Positions 40,600 through 50,110 of a DNA stretch of 50,569 nucleotides are shown here, piece by piece; positions within the stretch are counted from its first letter, which is position 1; every line of letters starts with the position of its first letter. Origin of the DNA: JBAZOB01 sp041648895 (GTDB taxonomy: Bacteria > Patescibacteriota > JAHJAL01); the NCBI GenBank assembly GCA_041648895.1, contig JBAZOB010000007.1, positions 1 to 50,569 on the forward strand. Direction: 5' to 3'. The position numbers and the translations under genes were made by a program. The notes under the pieces were generated by a model. The model was given only the letters and a program-made list of their open reading frames with translations, was not told the DNA's origin and ran no database searches.

Positions 40600-42324
40600 A
40601 TGGAAAATAAAATTTGTAAACAATGTAATGCTGATTTTGCGGTGGCGGATGAGGATCTGGTTTTTTATCAGAAGGTGGCGCTGGAGTTTGGTGGCAAAAA
40701 ATATCCAATTCCAGTACCGGAAATTTGTCCGGATTGCCGGGAACAGAGAAGAATTGGCTGGCGGAATGAAAATAAATTATACAAAAGAAAATGTCATCTT
40801 TGTCAGTCAGAAATAGTATCAATATATTCGCCCGATAAGGATTATATGGTTTGTTGCGCCAAATGTTTTTGGTCAGATAAATGGGACGCAATTGATCAGG
40901 GTCGGGAATTTGATTTTAGTCGAACTTTTTTTGAGCAGTTTGATGAGTTATTGCATGATACCAAACTGATTAATTTATTTGGCTCCAATAATGAAAATAG
41001 TGATTATGTAAACCAGGAAACAGATGACAAGAATTGTTACCTTTGCTTTGGAGGCCACTATAATGAGAATTGTTATTATAATACCTATTCGATCTGGGGG
41101 AAAAATAATATTGATAATTACTGGGTGTGGAACAGTGAACGTTTGTATGAATGCATCGACACTTGGAAGAGCAACTCTTGCAGCTATTTAATAAATTGTG
41201 AAGACTGCTTTGATTGTCATTTTGGATATAATCTGGTTGGCTGTAAAAATTGCTTTGGATCAGTTAATCTACATCATCAGGAATATTATTTTTTCAATGA
41301 AAAACTGGGAAAAGAAGAACATGAGAAACGAGTGCGAGAATATATGATTTCGTCGGACGGGATAGAAAAAGCGAAAAATGATTATTATAAACATTCTTTG
41401 AGATACCCGCGGCGTTTTGCCAAGTTAAAGAATTGCGAAAATTGCACTGGGGATATGCTGCAGGACTGTAAGAATGTGAAAGATTCAAATTTAGTCTGGC
41501 AATCAGAAAATAGTAAGTATCTTAATATTGCGGGCGGAAAAGATTGTTGGGATTGTTCATCAAATGCCTGGACAGAATTAAATTATAATATAGCATCATC
41601 TATTAAATCATCACGGAGCGTTTGTTCTTCTCATTTAGCTGAATCGCCCGATAGCATTTACTGCTTTACTTCCTTTAATAGTTCTAATTTATTTGGCTGT
41701 GCTGGTTTAATAAGAAAGCAGTACTGCATTTTAAACAAACAATATACCAAAGAAGAATACGAAAAGCTGATGCCAAGAATCATCGAACATATGCAGCAGA
41801 GCGGCGAGTGGGGGCAGTTTTTCCCCTTGGATATCTCCCCTTTTGGTTACAACGAAACAGTGGCCATGGAATATTATCCAATTACTAAAGAGGTGGCAAT
41901 TAATAATCGGTTCAAATGGCAGGATATTGATTATGGTATTCAATATAATGGTCCATTTTATGAGCCAAAGGACATAAAAGAATATGATCCTACGCAAAAT
42001 CCTAATGCAGAAGCCGAGATTGAAGAATGCAAAAAAGGAATTTTAAAGTGCGAGGTAACTGGTAAACCATATCGAATATTGCCTCAGGAATTAGCTGCTT
42101 ATATTGAGCGAGGTATTCAGATTCCACGTCAGCATCCGGACCAACGGCATATTCAGAGACTCGGGAAGCTAAACCCCAGAAAATTGTGGCACCGGCAGTG
42201 TATGTGTCGGGAAGATGGGCATGGGCATGATGAACAGTGCAACAATGAATTTGAGACGACGTACGCGCCGGAGCGGTCAGAAATTATTTATTGTGAAGAG
42301 TGCTATCAGAAATCGATATTGTAG
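40600..42324 (+). CDS. Cysteine-rich zinc-ribbon-like protein, CPR-type family of unknown function
   Basis: A 574-residue cytosolic-looking protein with dozens of cysteines. The N-terminal pairs C6/C9, C43/C46, C65/C68 and C85-86/C89 suggest treble-clef or zinc-ribbon sites, with the hallmark PEICPDCREQRRIGWRNE and YKRKCHLC. The middle (about 145-350) has repeated short Cys/Tyr-rich turns such as NCEDCFDCHFGYN and GCKNCFG, like rungs of a solenoid. The C-terminal part has GKPYRILPQEL, HPDQRHIQRLGKLNPRKLW, and a last CEEC pair (565/568). I know this architecture as a recurrent CPR family with no assigned function. No signal peptide or membrane span is present. It has its own terminator at both ends. 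Confidence 0.75.
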   Translation: MENKICKQCNADFAVADEDLVFYQKVALEFGGKKYPIPVPEICPDCREQRRIGWRNENKLYKRKCHLCQSEIVSIYSPDKDYMVCCAKCFWSDKWDAIDQGREFDFSRTFFEQFDELLHDTKLINLFGSNNENSDYVNQETDDKNCYLCFGGHYNENCYYNTYSIWGKNNIDNYWVWNSERLYECIDTWKSNSCSYLINCEDCFDCHFGYNLVGCKNCFGSVNLHHQEYYFFNEKLGKEEHEKRVREYMISSDGIEKAKNDYYKHSLRYPRRFAKLKNCENCTGDMLQDCKNVKDSNLVWQSENSKYLNIAGGKDCWDCSSNAWTELNYNIASSIKSSRSVCSSHLAESPDSIYCFTSFNSSNLFGCAGLIRKQYCILNKQYTKEEYEKLMPRIIEHMQQSGEWGQFFPLDISPFGYNETVAMEYYPITKEVAINNRFKWQDIDYGIQYNGPFYEPKDIKEYDPTQNPNAEAEIEECKKGILKCEVTGKPYRILPQELAAYIERGIQIPRQHPDQRHIQRLGKLNPRKLWHRQCMCREDGHGHDEQCNNEFETTYAPERSEIIYCEECYQKSIL

Positions 42325-42368
42325 GGTGGGATTTTTCCGCCCGATAAAAGGAATATTATATTTATATT

Positions 42369-42402
42369 AAAAAAAGAACCGGAATAAACCGGTTCTTTTT
42401 TT
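42369..42402. terminator. Bidirectional intrinsic terminator
   Basis: AAAAAAAGAACCGG / CCGGTTCTTTTTTT, a perfect 14-bp stem with a 6-nt loop, between the convergent genes ending at 42324 and 42421. Both strands have a T-run. Confidence 0.92.
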
Positions 42403-42420
42403 ATGATTTTTCAGAATGAT

Positions 42421-44673
42421 TTAGATTTTGTCGACGGTAATTTTGTCGACGGTGATATCGGTGACGTTATAAGTATAGACTCGATATTCCATGGTGCCTT
42501 GGCCGCTGCGATAGAAATTGAGGGTAATGTCGGTGTAGTTGTTTGAATTAAAATCGCCGTTGGTTAAATCTTTAAAAACATATTCACCGGTACCGTTTTG
42601 ATTAACAATTTCCACTCTGGCTAAAGGCAAATTTATTTGTTGCTGGCCTTGTTTTTTAACTCGGAAGGTTACTTGATAATTGCCGGGGGCTTGCTCAACT
42701 GAATATGGACCGTAGACAACGTGACAATAACCAGGGAAAGTATCACAGATAGCGTTGTGGCCGGCCGCGGTGACAGCTTGACCGTTGGAAGCGGCAGCGT
42801 CACTGACAACATTACCTACTCCGCTTTTTAATAACATATTTTCCGCTTCATAAATAACTTGAGTGGCAGTAAATGGAGCGACCACTACTTTATCGACGAG
42901 AATATCGGCAACGTCATAGAACCAAACTCGATATTCAATAGTGCCACCAGCTAATCTAGTAAAATTAATATCAAAATTTTGATAGGTGTTATTGCTGGTA
43001 AAATCGGTACCTAAAATATTTTTTTGGACCCAGACCCCTTCACCACCAGGATTGTAGACTTCAATTTTGGCTATCGGTGAGGTTGATGAATTATTTCGAG
43101 TTTTAAGAGTGAAGGTAGCAGTATAGGCTTGATTGATTGGTTGATCGTCGGTGTAGGGACCATAGACGACATAGCCTTGATTGTTTGATGCTTGGGTTGC
43201 TTCGCGCGCCTTATTACCAGAAGCACTAACATCTAAGGCAATATTGCCAGTGGAGCCAAATAGATTTTCCGCTTCATAGGTCCAGTCAGTATTATTTTTC
43301 TTGTATACATCTACTTTATCAACCCGAAAGCTAATACCGTTGGCATTGCCCAGACTGAATACTCGATATTCCATACTACCTTGATCAGTGCGGGTGAAAT
43401 CTATACCCATGTCTTCATATTTATTAGCAGCAGAAAAATCATTGGCATAGATTGTCTTATATTTCCAGGTGCCATTACCGCCGGAATTTAAGGCTTCAAT
43501 ACGGGCGATGGGAACGGCCTGAGTATGATCAGAAACGCTCATGCGGAAGATAGCTTGATAATTGGAACCGGGAGCTTGATCGACAGTGTAAGGGCCATAT
43601 TGCAAAGCGCCAATTTGGGCGGCGGTGGCTTGTCGGGCTAAACCACCAGAAGCTAAAGGATCAGAAACGGTTGAGGCACCAAAGTCAGAAAACAACAGTT
43701 CACTTTCATATCCAGTTGTTGATTGAGTATATTTTTCAACTAGAACGTAATCAGCAGTAATATCGGCCAAACCATAAGTTAAGATTCGATATTCCATTGA
43801 CCCTTCATTAACACGATTGAAGATTAGGGTAAAATCTTGCCAAGTATTAGGTGCAGCAAAATCGGTGCCGTTAATTTTTTTGAAACTCCATTCCCCCCCT
43901 CCGAGAAAATTGGCGGCGTCAATGCGGGCGACTGTGCTGGCAGAAGTATTGTCACTAACTTTTAATTTGAAAGTGGCTTTATAGGTATTATTGATTTCTT
44001 GATCAACGGTGTAGGGACCAAATTGCATAAAGTCACTACCTTCACTGGCAAGAGCTTTAACGGCTTTACCATTGGAAGCAGTGGCGTCATCTACACGAGA
44101 ACCAATATTGCGGCGTAGATTTTCAGATTCATAAATAACAGAATCCGTATTGGGTATTTCAGTCACAGTCACTTTGTCGATTTCAACAATGGCTTGGTCA
44201 TAATACCAAGCCCGATACTCCATCGGGCTGTCATCTTGTTTAGTAAAATCAAGACTGAATTGTTGAAAATCATCATTAACGTTATCGAAATCATCACCAT
44301 AGATATCCCAGTGGGCAATCACGCCATAGCCCAATTCATTGATATTAATTTGAAAGGCCTTGGCAGTACTCGGGTTCAATAATCGAGCAAAATAAGTAAC
44401 TCGATATCTTTTACCCGGTAATTGATCGGTGGTATATGGCCCATAGAGCATAAAGCCCTCATTATTATCGTCCGGTTCGGCATGCATTGCCGCGAAACCG
44501 TTATTACCGGAATAATATTCGATGTGACCAGCGTCGGGATCGGTCATAAAAGCTGATTCTTCATACACAAAACTAGTTTGATAATCAGCTTTAGTAACGG
44601 TGACATTGGACAGGGGGGCCAGGATTAGGCTGATAACGAATAGACAATAAAAACACTTTTGCCAGATACTCAT
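42421..44673 (-). CDS. Secreted protein of five tandem beta-rich modules
   Basis: A 750-residue exported protein. The signal peptide is residues 1-29 (hydrophobic 9-22, likely cut after VTKA). The rest is five copies of a module of about 135 residues (36-172, 178-315, 321-457, 464-600, 606-750). Each begins with YE-S/A-E-N/L-type residues, has a central GPYT-V/D-DQ...Y-x-A/V-T-F strand pair and D-F near two thirds, and ends MEYR...D...VDKV. The same module occurs three times in the lamin-tail protein. The fold guess is a jelly-roll sugar- or matrix-binding domain. It follows the glycosyltransferase set by 123 bp and may be its product or target. GGAG precedes the ATG. Confidence 0.78.
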   Translation of the reverse strand: MSIWQKCFYCLFVISLILAPLSNVTVTKADYQTSFVYEESAFMTDPDAGHIEYYSGNNGFAAMHAEPDDNNEGFMLYGPYTTDQLPGKRYRVTYFARLLNPSTAKAFQININELGYGVIAHWDIYGDDFDNVNDDFQQFSLDFTKQDDSPMEYRAWYYDQAIVEIDKVTVTEIPNTDSVIYESENLRRNIGSRVDDATASNGKAVKALASEGSDFMQFGPYTVDQEINNTYKATFKLKVSDNTSASTVARIDAANFLGGGEWSFKKINGTDFAAPNTWQDFTLIFNRVNEGSMEYRILTYGLADITADYVLVEKYTQSTTGYESELLFSDFGASTVSDPLASGGLARQATAAQIGALQYGPYTVDQAPGSNYQAIFRMSVSDHTQAVPIARIEALNSGGNGTWKYKTIYANDFSAANKYEDMGIDFTRTDQGSMEYRVFSLGNANGISFRVDKVDVYKKNNTDWTYEAENLFGSTGNIALDVSASGNKAREATQASNNQGYVVYGPYTDDQPINQAYTATFTLKTRNNSSTSPIAKIEVYNPGGEGVWVQKNILGTDFTSNNTYQNFDINFTRLAGGTIEYRVWFYDVADILVDKVVVAPFTATQVIYEAENMLLKSGVGNVVSDAAASNGQAVTAAGHNAICDTFPGYCHVVYGPYSVEQAPGNYQVTFRVKKQGQQQINLPLARVEIVNQNGTGEYVFKDLTNGDFNSNNYTDITLNFYRSGQGTMEYRVYTYNVTDITVDKITVDKI

Positions 44674-44796
44674 ATACTTTCTCCAAGATATTTTAAAAAT
44701 AAAAAAACCTATATATGTAAATTTTAATATTACGAAAATACTTATAACAAGCTACTCATAAGGTAATATATTACTAAAATAAAGTCAACATGGGCA

Positions 44797-45999
44797 TTAT
44801 GATTGTTTATTATTACCAGACATAGATTTAACAATCTCATTTCGAGCGATATCGGACCAGTTATAATTTTTTATTAATTGACTAGAACGCCTGATTAGTT
44901 GTTGACGCAGCTTTTTGTCCGACAAATAACGGATAATTTGCTGGGCAAATGTGGTTGTATTAGCAAAAGAAATCCATTGGACACCGTTTTTCCAGATTGG
45001 CTTTATTTTGGCCAGGTCATAGGCCAGAACTGGCAGTTTAGTCGCCATCGCTTCGCCAATGGCAATACCCCAATTTTCCTGATGGGAGGGAAAGACAAAT
45101 AGCTTGGCGGAGTTTAATAAGCGATATTTTTTGGCTGGTTGATAGATGGTGCCAACAAAATTAATATTTTTGATAAGATTGTATTTTTTGATTAGGGACA
45201 TTATTATCTGCTCAAATTCAGAGCTGCCTGAACCAATAATCAATAATTTGGCCTGGGGTAATTGCTGACAAACATGTTGCCAAATTTGAATTAAATCAAT
45301 AATACCTTTGGCGTGATCAAGACGTCCTAAATAGGCAGCATCATATTGACGGCCGGCTTCAGATTGGTATTTTTTATTGATCTGATTGATATACGGCAAA
45401 TCAACACCACAAGCGACAGCTTTAATTTTCTCGGGATTAATTTTTTTGATGGCAATTAATCTTTTCTTGGTATTTTGGGAAACGGCCAATATTTTATTGG
45501 CGAATGTTTTGATAATTATTCCGGAAAACCAGCGGTTGAGCCAATAGATGTAGCGACGAATTAACGGGGTATTACCTCTTTTTTCTTTCCAGGGGTAATC
45601 ATAAACATTGTGGTAAACGGCATACCATGGGCAGTGATTGAATAATTTTAATTTTAAGGCCGGCAGAACATCATACAAATGTTCACAGGAGCTATAGGTT
45701 ATTCCTTGAAAATTATTTAGGCTGGAGGGTAATTGAAAAAAAGACTTAAGAAAAATTAGCAGATGGGAATAAATGGTGTTAGTGAGAATATAATCAATAA
45801 TGTGTATTTTTTTATGGGGGACAGAAAATTTTTGGAGTAGTTTTTTCCCATTAGGAGTAGTGAGAATTTCTATCTGATATCCGGTCAGATGCTTGATGAT
45901 TTCAAATAACCGAATATCACCACCGGAAATAGTAATCGAGTTATTGATATTGATCGGACCATTGATAATGAACAAGATTTGGGGGTCACTTTTTTTCAT
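44797..45999 (-). CDS. Family 4 (GT-B) glycosyltransferase
   Basis: A 400-residue GT-B enzyme. The N-terminal acceptor half includes GGDIRLFEIIKHL. The donor half has AYLGRLDHAKGIIDLIQIW, LLIIGSGSSEFEQII and the ENWGIAIGEAMATKLPVLAY segment with the glutamates that bind nucleotide-sugar in GT4. A moderately hydrophobic segment around 145-170 may bind the membrane. It starts 2 bp after the large membrane protein gene, so the two are coupled. The sugar and acceptor are not predictable. Confidence 0.88.
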   Translation of the reverse strand: MKKSDPQILFIINGPININNSITISGGDIRLFEIIKHLTGYQIEILTTPNGKKLLQKFSVPHKKIHIIDYILTNTIYSHLLIFLKSFFQLPSSLNNFQGITYSSCEHLYDVLPALKLKLFNHCPWYAVYHNVYDYPWKEKRGNTPLIRRYIYWLNRWFSGIIIKTFANKILAVSQNTKKRLIAIKKINPEKIKAVACGVDLPYINQINKKYQSEAGRQYDAAYLGRLDHAKGIIDLIQIWQHVCQQLPQAKLLIIGSGSSEFEQIIMSLIKKYNLIKNINFVGTIYQPAKKYRLLNSAKLFVFPSHQENWGIAIGEAMATKLPVLAYDLAKIKPIWKNGVQWISFANTTTFAQQIIRYLSDKKLRQQLIRRSSQLIKNYNWSDIARNEIVKSMSGNNKQS

Positions 46000-46001
46000 T
46001 T

Positions 46002-49000
46002 TTATCTTTTGAGAAATGATAATGTTAATAAAGTAATCATCATCGAGATGACAAAAACTAACGAGATAACTAATGAAACACGATAAACCGGGGTGAGTGA
46101 ATATTGAAAATCCAACTGGTAACTACCAGGATTATTGATGTAGTAAGCTTGTTGCCAGCCATTTATTAGAGTTGGTCTGATTGGGGAGGCAACAGTATCC
46201 CCAGTGGTTTTATCAATCAGATTGAGATACCAGGCCGGATGATAAGACTCTCTAAAGACAATGTACCCGGGCTGGGTCAGTTCCAGGTTGGCTTGGTAGT
46301 GGGCAGGATTAATTTTGGTAATATCGGTTGGCTGGTTAATATTGGAGGGTGTAGTCTTATCCATTTTGAAAAGGGCAATATTGTTTATGGTAAATTTTTG
46401 ATCATAGGTAATGAGGGCTAAATTGTTTTCACCGGCTGGTAAATTATATTCCCCAACTTTATACCATTGATTTTGGCTGTCGGTCGAGACATCTACTTGA
46501 AAGTTATGGCCATTTAATGACCCGAATAATTGTCCTTTGGACTGGGAATTTATATTAATGAAGAGGGAATAGGGACCAGTTTCGGGAATAGTAATTGGAT
46601 AATGAGGAGCCGGTAAGGCATCAGTTTGAGTGGCTTGCAGGGCGGCTTCATGGTAGAAATTAAAATTTGACATGGTAAATTCAACGGGAGCAATGTCAGA
46701 GTCGATCGGATATTGTTTGTGAGGTAGAATTTCTATTTGAATCAAGCGCGGATTTTGATAATAATCGGTTTTTTGTTGTAATAGATTTTTCAGGTCATAA
46801 AAAACACTTTTATTTAACTGATCGGCATTATACTGGATAGAATCAACCCAAAGGTGGTTATCGACTTGATCATCATGATTGGTATCGATGCCGAAAGATA
46901 AATCATAGAATTGAAGATGGGGGTTCTTGATTTCTAAATCGGCGGTAAAATAGGGGTAAAAATTGAGGTCAATATCGGTATTAATAATAATAGTAGCGTA
47001 TTCGCTTGACTCTGAATTATCACTAAAAGTTGAATCCAATTTAAGGCGATAAGGAGAAATATCTATCTCATGAGAGGTATCGGGAAAATCGTTGTATAGA
47101 TTGGTCACATTGACAAAATCTAGGGTATGGGAGGGGTGAGCGAGAAGATTATTTATATCTATATCATTGGTAGTGCGGGCGGGGCGGATAATTTCGTTGG
47201 ATAAAGAATAAAAACTGGCGTCACTTAATTGAAAAGAATACGTTTTGTTGGCCAACTGATTCATATCAATATTGTATTCTTTGTGTGGTTGAAAACGGAT
47301 AGCAATAATAGTGATATTATCAGGACTAATTTTACTATTGGCGGCACTGATAAAATCGTATAAATTAACCAAGTTTTGCCCGTTTTTTAATCGACCCCAG
47401 GCAAAGGTATCGGTTTGACCATCATTGTTATTATCGAGTTCTAATCCCATTTCCCAAAATTGAACGCCTGAGTTTTCGAGGGTGGAGTAGATGGATAAAA
47501 TTGGGGTGTGACGAAGATTAAATTGTTTGGTGGAATAAATAATCGTGGCATATTCATCTTGGCTGGCGGGACCAGTGAACTTGGCCTGAACAGATATTTG
47601 ATCAGGATTTTGCTCAAATTCATAGGAAGAGTATTCCGGAAAGTTAGCATAGAATTTGGCTTGGTCATTAAGTTTAAAAGTTAAGGAAGTGGGTTGGCTA
47701 ATTTCGTGGGGATCGAGGAGAATAATTTTGTTTTTTTCAGTTAGATATTGATTAAAATCGCTAATTTGATTTTCATAATCATCGGCTGGAATAAGCATTA
47801 TTTGACCAATGGCATTGGAGCCACCTAAATTAGTAATGGTTAGTTTTTCGGAGTTATCTTGGATAGTTATTAATCCAAGATCTTGCCAAACAAATCCTTG
47901 GTTTTGGGAATAGTTATCAATGGTTTGTTGCCAGTCATGATACACCAACTGGATTTTGTCGCCGGCTGGTTGCGGGAATGATTCAACTAATATTTGATAA
48001 GAGCCAGTATCAATCGATGACAAATCAATATTTAGTTCGGCGTTTACACTAGAAGTAAAAGCTAACATTTTGGCATAACTGGCAAAATATGGATTATACC
48101 ACCAAATGTTAGCTGCACTTACCCAGTTTTCTTTTGGATCCATGGTTTGATCCGCCCATAGCCCTGGTTCAATTACGGTGTTAGCGGGGTTTTTTAATAG
48201 ATAGTCAAGGTAATTATTATTGGCAATGATGATATTGTCGGTTTGAACATCTTGATAGTTGGTATCCTGGGCGAAAAATATGCCGTCGCAGGTGGCGGCT
48301 CCCGACAGAGTAAATATTTGATTGAGGTTTTGCCAAGCACCGGAAGTAAGACAGGTGGGGGCATTGATTATTTTGGCGGTGGGATCGAATTGATAGTGTA
48401 ACCAGTTGTCGGTTTGATTGACCAGCTTATCGGTATAATAATTTAGTGTTTTGACTAGAGTTGAATTTTGAAAGTCCATTATTTTGGTCGGATATTCAGA
48501 AAGCAGGGTATATTTAACTAAATCTGACTTGGTATGGGGACGGTAAATAATATCGGTAATATCAAATAATTGTAAATATTGTTGCAGGACAGGAGCAACA
48601 GCCTTTGAATTAAAATATAATTGGGATTGAAAAAAGGTGTTAAAACGATCCGAAAGCGAACCGTAAGAACTAATTTGGCTAAGTGAGGGCGGGTCAGAAA
48701 AGTAGATATTGGGGTCAAAACCGGAGTATAACAGATTATCAGCCAGTAGGGGCTGAAGGGAAGGCAGATATAATAGGCGATGATTATTATCAATTTCGGC
48801 TAGATAATCATGGTCAAGCTGGAAAGTTTGTAAATTATTTAATAGCCGACCATCAATAAAAAACGGGCTAACAAAAATTAGTAGTGAAGTAGCCGTCAGA
48901 ATTTTGATTATTTTATTTGGTAATAGAAATAATTTTTCAACCGCCAAACACACTAGAATGGAAAAGGTAATGGCGACCAGCCAGGCCGCGTGATAAACTT

Positions 49001-50105
49001 CTCTAAATATGTTGAATAGAATTGATTTTTTAAAAATAAGAAAAGATAATTCCGGCACCAAACGCGAAATGGATAAGATAAGAATAAAAACTAGAAAAAA
49101 GAAGAAATATTTTTGATAGACACTATTTTTTGCCGAGGTTAATAAATGAAAAATGACAATAATTAGTAATAAACCAGCCGCCGCCAACCAGGGGGTAAAT
49201 ACATAATATTGTTCTAAGGTTCGCGACAGATAGTCGGTGGCTCCACCCACTAAAAAGAATGATTGATAAAGCTGACTGGAATTATAGACAAACCAGGAAA
49301 AAGTCGAGGGCGTAATACTAATGGGATTTTGGTAATAGATTGAACTTAAGAAAAAAGTTAGCAGCCAAGAAAGATGGATTAACAAAGTGGATATACTAAT
49401 AATGATTAAATTGATAATAAAACGGTGCCAATTGAGTTTTTGAATGTAAAACAATATGAAACAAAAAATTAATAATAGAATTACGAATTGAGTTTGAGCG
49501 CCACATAGAGCGAATAATAAAGAAGCCATAATAATTGATATCCAATATGGCTTATTTTTGATGGAAGTAATCGAAAAAGTTTGGCTAAAAAAATATAAAA
49601 ACCAGGGCGAAAGAGCGTAAGCGATTAGATAGTAGGTGTGACCGGAAATGATTTTATTGAAAAACAGTGGATTAAAAACATAAACTATTGAGCCAATAAA
49701 TGATGCCAATAAATTACTTTTAGTAATTTGGCGAAGAAAAATGTATGACCCCAAACCAGCCAATACTATTGAAAAAATGATAATAAAATTGGATAGGAAC
49801 GCTCCGCCTAGACCAAGGTAACCAAACAGACCAATCGTGAAACGTAAGACAATATCCGACCAATAGGCAATACTCATCCCACCTCTTTCTTCCGACCAGG
49901 GATAAAGTGCTTCTTTAACCCAATTAACAATTCCCTGGCTATTTTCTGGAATCGACCAGTCATGGCGCAGACCAATGGTTTGGCCAGTAAATAAGACACT
50001 ACGAATGACAATAATGGCGAGAATAAAATAAATAAAAAAAACCACCCAGGATGAATAGCGGGGATTTTGAACAAGGTTTTTTATTTTAGCAAAAATTTGA
50101 CGCAT
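46002..50105 (-). CDS. Giant membrane protein, GT-C-like N-terminal domain with large extracytoplasmic region
   Basis: A 1367-residue protein. Residues 20-420 contain about 11-13 membrane spans; the first outside loop has GLRHDWSIP with an Asp where GT-C glycosyltransferases place a catalytic acid. Residues about 425-1335 form a huge beta-rich outside region with repeated strands and two similar jelly-roll-like halves (both contain EYATIIxST/NT and DxNxDGQ/HDDQ loops that look calcium-binding). A final membrane span lies near 1343-1364. The architecture recalls YfhO-like and arabinosyltransferase-type polytopic enzymes. It lies between two glycosyltransferases, 2 and 5 bp from its neighbours, so it is probably part of surface-glycan synthesis or lipid-linked sugar transfer; this is inference. 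Confidence 0.68.
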   Translation of the reverse strand: MRQIFAKIKNLVQNPRYSSWVVFFIYFILAIIVIRSVLFTGQTIGLRHDWSIPENSQGIVNWVKEALYPWSEERGGMSIAYWSDIVLRFTIGLFGYLGLGGAFLSNFIIIFSIVLAGLGSYIFLRQITKSNLLASFIGSIVYVFNPLFFNKIISGHTYYLIAYALSPWFLYFFSQTFSITSIKNKPYWISIIMASLLFALCGAQTQFVILLLIFCFILFYIQKLNWHRFIINLIIISISTLLIHLSWLLTFFLSSIYYQNPISITPSTFSWFVYNSSQLYQSFFLVGGATDYLSRTLEQYYVFTPWLAAAGLLLIIVIFHLLTSAKNSVYQKYFFFFLVFILILSISRLVPELSFLIFKKSILFNIFREVYHAAWLVAITFSILVCLAVEKLFLLPNKIIKILTATSLLIFVSPFFIDGRLLNNLQTFQLDHDYLAEIDNNHRLLYLPSLQPLLADNLLYSGFDPNIYFSDPPSLSQISSYGSLSDRFNTFFQSQLYFNSKAVAPVLQQYLQLFDITDIIYRPHTKSDLVKYTLLSEYPTKIMDFQNSTLVKTLNYYTDKLVNQTDNWLHYQFDPTAKIINAPTCLTSGAWQNLNQIFTLSGAATCDGIFFAQDTNYQDVQTDNIIIANNNYLDYLLKNPANTVIEPGLWADQTMDPKENWVSAANIWWYNPYFASYAKMLAFTSSVNAELNIDLSSIDTGSYQILVESFPQPAGDKIQLVYHDWQQTIDNYSQNQGFVWQDLGLITIQDNSEKLTITNLGGSNAIGQIMLIPADDYENQISDFNQYLTEKNKIILLDPHEISQPTSLTFKLNDQAKFYANFPEYSSYEFEQNPDQISVQAKFTGPASQDEYATIIYSTKQFNLRHTPILSIYSTLENSGVQFWEMGLELDNNNDGQTDTFAWGRLKNGQNLVNLYDFISAANSKISPDNITIIAIRFQPHKEYNIDMNQLANKTYSFQLSDASFYSLSNEIIRPARTTNDIDINNLLAHPSHTLDFVNVTNLYNDFPDTSHEIDISPYRLKLDSTFSDNSESSEYATIIINTDIDLNFYPYFTADLEIKNPHLQFYDLSFGIDTNHDDQVDNHLWVDSIQYNADQLNKSVFYDLKNLLQQKTDYYQNPRLIQIEILPHKQYPIDSDIAPVEFTMSNFNFYHEAALQATQTDALPAPHYPITIPETGPYSLFININSQSKGQLFGSLNGHNFQVDVSTDSQNQWYKVGEYNLPAGENNLALITYDQKFTINNIALFKMDKTTPSNINQPTDITKINPAHYQANLELTQPGYIVFRESYHPAWYLNLIDKTTGDTVASPIRPTLINGWQQAYYINNPGSYQLDFQYSLTPVYRVSLVISLVFVISMMITLLTLSFLKR

Positions 50106-50110
50106 TGATT

